From: an uncultured Ellagibacter sp.
GTDB taxonomy: Bacteria; Actinomycetota; Coriobacteriia; Coriobacteriales; Eggerthellaceae
Assembly: GCF_934643285.1 (NCBI RefSeq)
Contig: NZ_CAKUBT010000019.1
Coordinates: 1-31,913 of the forward strand
DNA: 31,913 nt
Direction: 5' to 3'
This document shows positions 27,402 to 31,913 of the stretch, in pieces. Under the pieces are notes generated by a model that saw nothing but the letters and a program-made list of their open reading frames with translations, ran no database searches and had not been told where the DNA came from. A program made the position numbers and the translations under genes. Position 1 is the stretch's first letter; each line of letters opens with the position of its first letter.

Positions 27402-27553
27402 CCTGTTAGCAAGTGTGAAAGCAAGTCGGCTCTTGTGGCCGCGCAGACCGTTCTTCTCGTGAAGGGGTCGCATGGCGCTTGCATTCAAATGGGCTCAAAT
27501 TTACCATGAACTGCTGACGCAAAGAATCGAACTGCCGCATCCAAGCGGCTTCG

Positions 27554-27572
27554 AACTGGGATATCCCCAGTT
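27554..27572 (+). promoter_or_regulatory. Hairpin just upstream of the fabK ribosome-binding site
   Basis: AACTGGG-ATATC-CCCAGTT is a perfect 7-bp stem. It ends three bases before the GAAAGGA Shine-Dalgarno sequence (27576-27582) of fabK. It could be an operator or an mRNA structure that affects translation. ATG 27472, further up in the same frame, is not thought to be the start. Confidence 0.4.
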
Positions 27573-27591
27573 TTGGAAAGGAATTTTGAAC

Positions 27592-28566
27592 GTGAAAACT
27601 CGTGTTACCGAACTCCTGGGCATTGAGGTGCCTATCATTCAGGGTGCCATGGCGCGCATCGCGGACGCGAGCCTTGCGGGCGCGGTCAGCGAAGCGGGCG
27701 GCCTTGGCATCATCGCCTGCGGCGGCGCGCCGCTCGATTGGGTGCGCGACCAGGTGGAAGCCGCGCGCAAGATCACGTCGAAGCCGCTTGGCGCGAACGT
27801 GATGCTCATGGACTCCAATGCCGCCGAGCTCGCGAAGCTGCTCGTCGACCTGGAGATCGACGTGGTCACCACGGGCGCCGGCAGCCCTGCGAACTATATG
27901 GAGATGTGGAAGGCTGCGGGCATCAAGGTCATTCCCGTCGTCGCATCGACCGCCCTTGCGACTCGCATGGAGCGCCTCGGCGCCGACGCCGTCGTGGCGG
28001 AGGGCACCGAATCGGGCGGCCATGTGGGGGAGCTCACCACGATGGCGCTCTTGCCTTCGGTGACTGACGCGGTGTCTATCCCCGTCATCGGCGCAGGTGG
28101 CATTGCGGACGGCCGCGGCATCGCCGCCGCTTTCGCGCTCGGCGCCGAGGGCGTGCAGATGGGCACGCGCTTCCTCACGGTGGACGAGTGCACCGTTGCC
28201 GACGCGTACAAGGAAAAGATTCTCTCCGCGAAGGATTCCGACACGATCGTTACCGGCCGCGGGTCGGGCCATCCGGTGCGCTGCCTCAAGAACAAGTTCG
28301 CTCGCTCGGTGAAAAAGCTCGAGGGCGACCTCGCGAAGAACGGCGACGAGCTCGAGCGCATGTACGTGGGCTCGCTGCGCCGCGCCGTAGAGGGCGATGT
28401 GGACAACGGCACCATCATGTCCGGCCAGATCGCAGCCGTGGTGCATGAGCGCAAGAGCGCGAAAGAAGTCATTTCCGAGCTCATGAGCGAGGCGGAAGCG
28501 CTCGGCGGGTGCACGCTCCAGCAGATGGCCGACGCGAACGCCGAGCGCCGCCGCTTGGGCTTGTAG
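27592..28566 (+). CDS. fabK: Enoyl-ACP reductase II FabK (FMN-dependent)
   Basis: Flavin enzyme of the nitronate-monooxygenase/FabK fold that reduces enoyl-ACP in the last step of each fatty-acid elongation round. The 324-residue protein starts with TRVTELLGIEVPIIQGAMARIADASLAGAVSEAGGLG, the FabK N terminus. It has GGHVGE with catalytic His144, and PVIGAGGIADGRGIAAAFALGAEGVQMGTRF for FMN phosphate binding. GTG 27592 is chosen for the GAAAGGA site and the family start; the frame is open 40 codons further up to ATG 27472. As first gene of fabK-fabD-fabG-fabF-fabZ it is more likely FabK than a nitronate monooxygenase. The enzyme is a non-FabI reductase type, relevant to triclosan-type inhibitor sensitivity in the family. 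Confidence 0.92.
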   Translation: MKTRVTELLGIEVPIIQGAMARIADASLAGAVSEAGGLGIIACGGAPLDWVRDQVEAARKITSKPLGANVMLMDSNAAELAKLLVDLEIDVVTTGAGSPANYMEMWKAAGIKVIPVVASTALATRMERLGADAVVAEGTESGGHVGELTTMALLPSVTDAVSIPVIGAGGIADGRGIAAAFALGAEGVQMGTRFLTVDECTVADAYKEKILSAKDSDTIVTGRGSGHPVRCLKNKFARSVKKLEGDLAKNGDELERMYVGSLRRAVEGDVDNGTIMSGQIAAVVHERKSAKEVISELMSEAEALGGCTLQQMADANAERRRLGL

Positions 28567-28592
28567 TCGCGGTGGAGGAAGGTATCGATCGC

Positions 28593-29525
28593 ATGAATCC
28601 CGTATTCCTGTTCTCTGGCCAAGGGTCGCAAAAGCCCGGCATGGGCGCCGACTTGATGGGCCTCCCCGAGGTGGCTTCGTCGTTCGAATGCGCTTCTGAC
28701 GTGCTCGGATACGACCTCGCCGACCTGGTGGCCACGGCATCCCCCGAAAAGCTCAACGACACGCGCTACGCGCAGCCGGCGCTTTGCGTGCTCTCGGTCG
28801 GCATCGCCCGCGCCCTCATGGCTCGCGGCGTGGTGCCGGCAGCCGTGCTCGGCTTCTCGCTCGGCCAGGTGTCCGCGCTCGCCGTCTCCGGCATGCTCTC
28901 CGAAGAGGAAACCTACCGCTTCGTGAAGGTGCGCGCCGAATTCATGGCAGAGGCTTCGAGTGCCCATGCGGGCGTTATGAGCGCGCTGCTCAAGGCTGAC
29001 GATGAAGCTGTCCGCGCCGTGTGCGAGTCGTGCGCCCAGGGCGACGTGCTCGTTCCTGCAAACTATAACAGCCCAGGTCAGATTGTCATTTCGGGTGCGC
29101 CTGATGCCGTTGCGCGCGCAGAAGAGGCATGGGCTGCCGAGGGCAAGCGTTTCGCGCGCCTTGCCACGTCGGGCGCCTTCCACAGCCCGCTTATGGCAGA
29201 CGCGGCCGAAAAGCTATCCGAGTACCTGGCGGGCGTCGAGTTCAGTGAGCCCGTCATCCCGCTTATCTGCAACGTCGACGCGTCGCCGCTTTCCGCTGCC
29301 TGCGCCCGTGAGCATCTCGCGGAACACCTTACGCACCCGGTCCGCTTTCAGCAAAGCGTCGAGGCGCTCGAGGAGCAGGGCCACACAACGTTTTGGGAAG
29401 TCGGCTTCGGCGGCGTGCTCGAGAACCTTGTCAAGCGAATCGACCGTAAGGCGTCGCGTGCCTGCGTGCAGGACCTGGCAAGCTTCGACGCGGCGCTCGA
29501 ATCGCTTGCGCCCGACGCAAGCTAA
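28593..29525 (+). CDS. fabD: Malonyl-CoA:ACP transacylase FabD
   Basis: Loads malonyl groups onto acyl carrier protein. The 310-residue protein begins FLFSGQGSQKPGMG. It has the nucleophile Ser89 in GFSLGQ, an Arg in VRAEFMAEAS that holds the malonyl carboxylate, and His197 in SGAFHSPLM. The nucleophile motif is normally GHSLGE, so both flanking positions differ. ATG 28593 follows GAGGAAGG (28575-28582); an in-frame path upstream overlaps fabK. It lies 26 bases after fabK and 36 before fabG. Confidence 0.93.
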   Translation: MNPVFLFSGQGSQKPGMGADLMGLPEVASSFECASDVLGYDLADLVATASPEKLNDTRYAQPALCVLSVGIARALMARGVVPAAVLGFSLGQVSALAVSGMLSEEETYRFVKVRAEFMAEASSAHAGVMSALLKADDEAVRAVCESCAQGDVLVPANYNSPGQIVISGAPDAVARAEEAWAAEGKRFARLATSGAFHSPLMADAAEKLSEYLAGVEFSEPVIPLICNVDASPLSAACAREHLAEHLTHPVRFQQSVEALEEQGHTTFWEVGFGGVLENLVKRIDRKASRACVQDLASFDAALESLAPDAS

Positions 29526-29561
29526 AACACCCGTCCATTAGTTGGGAAGTGAGCAAAACCC

Positions 29562-30326
29562 ATGGCTGAACAGGTCAAACCCGAGCGCAAAGGAGCGCTT
29601 GTCACCGGATCGAGCCGCGGCATCGGCCGCGCGATCGCGCTTTCGCTCGCCGAGGCGGGCATGAACGTGTGCGTGAACTGCTCGAGCGAGAGAAGTCTTC
29701 CTGCCGCGCAGGAGCTTGCCGCGCAGATTTCGGCCACCTACGGCGTGAAGTCGCTCGCCCTCGTGGGCAACGTCGCGTCGGCGGAAGAGGCGCAGACGCT
29801 CGTGGAATCCGCGCACGCCGCTTTCGGGCGGCTCGACGTCCTCGTGAACAACGCGGGCATCACGCGTGACGGGCTCGTGGCGCGCATGAAGGAAGAAGAC
29901 TTCGACGCGGTGATCGACGTGAACCTGAAGGGCACGTTCAACTGCTGTAAGGCAGCCACGAAGATCATGATGAAGCAGCGCTCGGGCCGCATCGTCAACA
30001 TGTCGAGCGTCGTGGGCGTGGCGGGCAACGCCGGTCAGGCGAACTATGCGGCGTCGAAGGCGGGCGTGATCGGTATCACGAAGTCGCTTTCCCGCGAGCT
30101 TGCGGCGCGCAACGTCACGGTGAACGCCGTGGCGCCTGGGTTCATCGAGACCGACATGACTGACGCGCTTTCCGACAAGCAGCGCGAGGCGATTTCCTCG
30201 CGCATCGCATGTGGGCGCCTCGGCCAGCCCGAGGACGTGGCAAATCTTGTGAAATTCCTGGCCAGCGACGAGGCTGGCTACATTACCGGCCAGGTTATCT
30301 GCATCGACGGAGGTATGGCGCTATGA
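29562..30326 (+). CDS. fabG: 3-oxoacyl-ACP reductase FabG
   Basis: NADPH-dependent short-chain dehydrogenase that reduces the 3-oxo group in fatty-acid elongation. The 254-residue protein has the cofactor motif TGSSRGIGRAIALSLAEAG and the NNAGITRDGL segment typical of FabG. The active site is Ser in NMSSVVG, Tyr162 and Lys166 in NYAASKAG; the APGFIETDMT segment follows. The ATG at 29562 follows GGAAGTGAG. Its stop overlaps the fabF ATG as ATGA. Confidence 0.95.
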   Translation: MAEQVKPERKGALVTGSSRGIGRAIALSLAEAGMNVCVNCSSERSLPAAQELAAQISATYGVKSLALVGNVASAEEAQTLVESAHAAFGRLDVLVNNAGITRDGLVARMKEEDFDAVIDVNLKGTFNCCKAATKIMMKQRSGRIVNMSSVVGVAGNAGQANYAASKAGVIGITKSLSRELAARNVTVNAVAPGFIETDMTDALSDKQREAISSRIACGRLGQPEDVANLVKFLASDEAGYITGQVICIDGGMAL

Positions 30327-31612
30327 GCGAGGCAAACGTGAACACCAAGCGACCCGACGGATCGAACCGCGTCGTGATTACCGGCATGGGCGCGATCACG
30401 CCCGCGGGCGTCGGCGTGGAGGCGCTGTGGAAGGCGGTCATGGGCCGTGAATGCTGCATCCGCCCCATCGAGCGCTTCGACACGACCGACTACGAGGTCT
30501 ACAATGCCGGCGAGATCTGCGGCTTCGACGCCACCGAGCACGGTCTTACGAAGAAGGAGTCGCGCCGCTTCGAGCGCTTCGTGCAGTATGCGATCGTCGC
30601 TTCCGACGAGGCGATCGCGCAGGCGGGGCTTTCCATGGAGGATGAGGACCCCTCGCGTGTGTCCGTCGTCTTCGGTAGCGGCATCGGCGGTATCGACGAG
30701 CTCGAAAGCGGCTTCAAGACGCTGTTCGAGAAGGGGCCTAAGCGTGTGAGCCCGCTGTTCGTGCCCACGATGATCGGCAACATCGCCGCAGGCAACCTGG
30801 CGATTCGCTACGGCATGAAGGGCGAGTGCATCAACGTCGTCACCGCGTGTGCGACGGGCGCCCACTGCATTGGGCAGGCTGTGCGCGATATTCGCCACGG
30901 CTACACCGACGTGGCGCTTGCGGGCGGTGCGGAGGAAAGCGTGAACCCCATCTGCATCGCGGGCTTCGCGAACCTCGGCGCTCTTTCGCGCGAGGAGGAC
31001 CCCCTGCGCGCTTCCCGTCCGTTTGACCTCAACCGCGAGGGCTTCGTTGCCGGCGAAGGCGCGGGCGCGGTTGTCTTGGAGTCGCTCGAGCATGCCCTGG
31101 CGCGCGGTGCGAAGCCCTTAGCGGAAATCACCGGCTTTGGCTCGACGGGCGACGCCTACCACATGACAGCCCCCGACCCGGAGGGGGAAGGTGTGGTCCG
31201 CGCGATGCGCATCGCGCTTGAAGAAGGCGGGTTCACCCCTGCTGACCTGGGGCATTTCAACGCGCATGGCACAGGAACGCACGCCAACGAGCTCACCGAG
31301 TCCAAGGCGCTGCGCGCACTGTGCGGCGAAGAGGCGGGCCTTAAGGTCCCCGTGTGCTCGGTCAAGGGCACGACGGGCCACACGCTCGGTGCGGCAGGCG
31401 CGGTCGAGGCGATCGTCACGGCGCTTTCCGTCGCGAACGATTGCGTGCCGCCGACGGCCGGCTTCGAAACGCCCGACCCCGAGGCTCCCGCCAACGTGCT
31501 CGCCGAGCCGCTTGAGAACTACAAGCAGAAGGTGGCGCTGTCGAACTCGCTCGGCTTCGGCGGGCACAACGCGTGCCTTGCCATCTCGCCGTACGAGGTT
31601 GCGGCGGAATAG
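30323..31612 (+). CDS. fabF: 3-oxoacyl-ACP synthase II FabF
   Basis: Condensing enzyme that adds malonyl-ACP to the growing acyl chain. The 429-residue protein starts VVITGMGAITPAGVGVEALWKAV. It carries the Cys-His-His triad: Cys176 in VVTACATGAHCIGQA, His315 in NAHGTGTHANELTE and His353 in VKGTTGHTLGAAGAVEAI. ATG 30323 overlaps fabG by four bases and follows GGAGG (30309-30313). A short 18-residue stretch before the core is slightly longer than usual. fabZ follows after an intergenic hairpin. Confidence 0.96.
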   Translation: MSEANVNTKRPDGSNRVVITGMGAITPAGVGVEALWKAVMGRECCIRPIERFDTTDYEVYNAGEICGFDATEHGLTKKESRRFERFVQYAIVASDEAIAQAGLSMEDEDPSRVSVVFGSGIGGIDELESGFKTLFEKGPKRVSPLFVPTMIGNIAAGNLAIRYGMKGECINVVTACATGAHCIGQAVRDIRHGYTDVALAGGAEESVNPICIAGFANLGALSREEDPLRASRPFDLNREGFVAGEGAGAVVLESLEHALARGAKPLAEITGFGSTGDAYHMTAPDPEGEGVVRAMRIALEEGGFTPADLGHFNAHGTGTHANELTESKALRALCGEEAGLKVPVCSVKGTTGHTLGAAGAVEAIVTALSVANDCVPPTAGFETPDPEAPANVLAEPLENYKQKVALSNSLGFGGHNACLAISPYEVAAE

Positions 31613-31619
31613 AGGCGCT

Positions 31620-31652
31620 CGCTGCTCGCGCATTTGCGAACCGCGAGCAGCG
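31620..31652 (+). other. Hairpin between fabF and fabZ
   Basis: CGCTGCTCGCG (31620-31630) and CGCGAGCAGCG (31642-31652) are perfect 11-bp arms around an 11-base loop. No T-run follows, so it is more likely a transcript-processing, stability or partial attenuation site within the operon than a terminator. Confidence 0.6.
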
Positions 31653-31701
31653 CTGCCTCGGGCTTGCGGCCCGCGCTTGCGAAAGAGAAAGGTTCTTCTT
31701 G

Positions 31702-31913
31702 ATGGATATTCAGTTCCCTTGCGGTCGCGAGGACATCGAGCGGGTGCTCCCGCATCGCGACCCCTTCGTGTGGATGACGCGTGTGGTGGAATGCACGCCG
31801 GGCACCTCGATCACGGCCGAGCTCGACGTCGACCCCGACCTGCCGCTGTTTCGCGGCCACTTCCCGACGCACCCGGTGCTGCCGGGCGTCATCATCATGG
31901 AGGCGCTCGCGCA
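31702..31913 (+). CDS. fabZ: 3-hydroxyacyl-ACP dehydratase FabZ, 5' part (cut by window end)
   Basis: First 70 codons of a hot-dog-fold dehydratase that removes water from 3-hydroxyacyl-ACP. VLPHRDPF holds the catalytic histidine (His18). GHFPTHPVLPGVIIMEALA is the FabZ signature, with the catalytic glutamate in MEA near residue 66. The ATG follows AAAGAGAAAGG at normal distance. The remaining half, which would finish the helix and the last strands, lies outside the window. Confidence 0.93.
   Translation, partial: MDIQFPCGREDIERVLPHRDPFVWMTRVVECTPGTSITAELDVDPDLPLFRGHFPTHPVLPGVIIMEALA

Overview
The window is a 31.9-kb stretch of GC-rich (roughly 60-65% by eye) bacterial chromosome. Nearly every gene lies on the + strand. 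The gene content, the GC-biased codons, an ATPase/BTAD activator, a split transketolase, a FabK-type enoyl reductase and a secreted SLH-domain surface protein together suggest an actinobacterium of class Coriobacteriia (Eggerthella/Slackia-like). This placement is inference from gene families, not a database match.

Layout. (1) 1-4897: a tight housekeeping run with the end of obgE, then proB, proA, nadD, yqeK and rsfS; most neighbours overlap or abut. (2) 4897-5266: a degenerate 11-bp tandem repeat, a strong terminator and the leader of a large regulator (5267-7825; P-loop ATPase, helical middle, C-terminal winged helix plus BTAD). (3) 8001-10808: secA. (4) 10809-12700: an accessory cassette. 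A P-loop/DUF4143 ATPase gene is preceded by a 34-bp-period repeat array and flanked by two ~92-bp direct repeats, each carrying the gene's own 3' end; the left one looks like the residue of an earlier copy. (5) 12720-15637: prfB and the two subunits of a split transketolase. (6) 15818-21164: ftsE, ftsX, an S41 (CtpA-like) protease and rnr. rnr carries an in-frame insertion made of two oppositely oriented palindromic repeat elements. (7) 21267-26733: a TetR regulator with a 15-bp tandem repeat in its leader, then a ~1,540-codon secreted GLUG/beta-helix, YDG/MBG and triple-SLH surface protein whose reading frame is broken at a run of eight G, a likely phase-variation switch or assembly error. 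(8) 26734-27591: a gene-free interval holding a weak terminator, a ~220-bp inverted-repeat element, a ~38-bp-period array of small hairpins, an AT-rich promoter region and a hairpin just before fabK. (9) 27592-31913: a type II fatty-acid synthesis operon, fabK-fabD-fabG-fabF-fabZ, with fabZ cut by the window end.

How it works together. The core genes supply proline synthesis, NAD synthesis, ribosome and translation control, protein export, pentose-phosphate metabolism, division (FtsEX acting on the wall), RNA turnover and membrane lipid synthesis. The unusual content is small repetitive DNA of at least six unrelated kinds placed in leaders, intergenic gaps and inside one conserved gene, together with two accessory genes (the DUF4143 ATPase and the SLH surface protein). 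No tRNA, rRNA, transposase, integrase or CRISPR array was seen. The best candidates for something undescribed are the in-frame palindromic element in rnr, the ATPase cassette with its duplicated tail and 34-bp array, and the G-tract switch in the surface protein.
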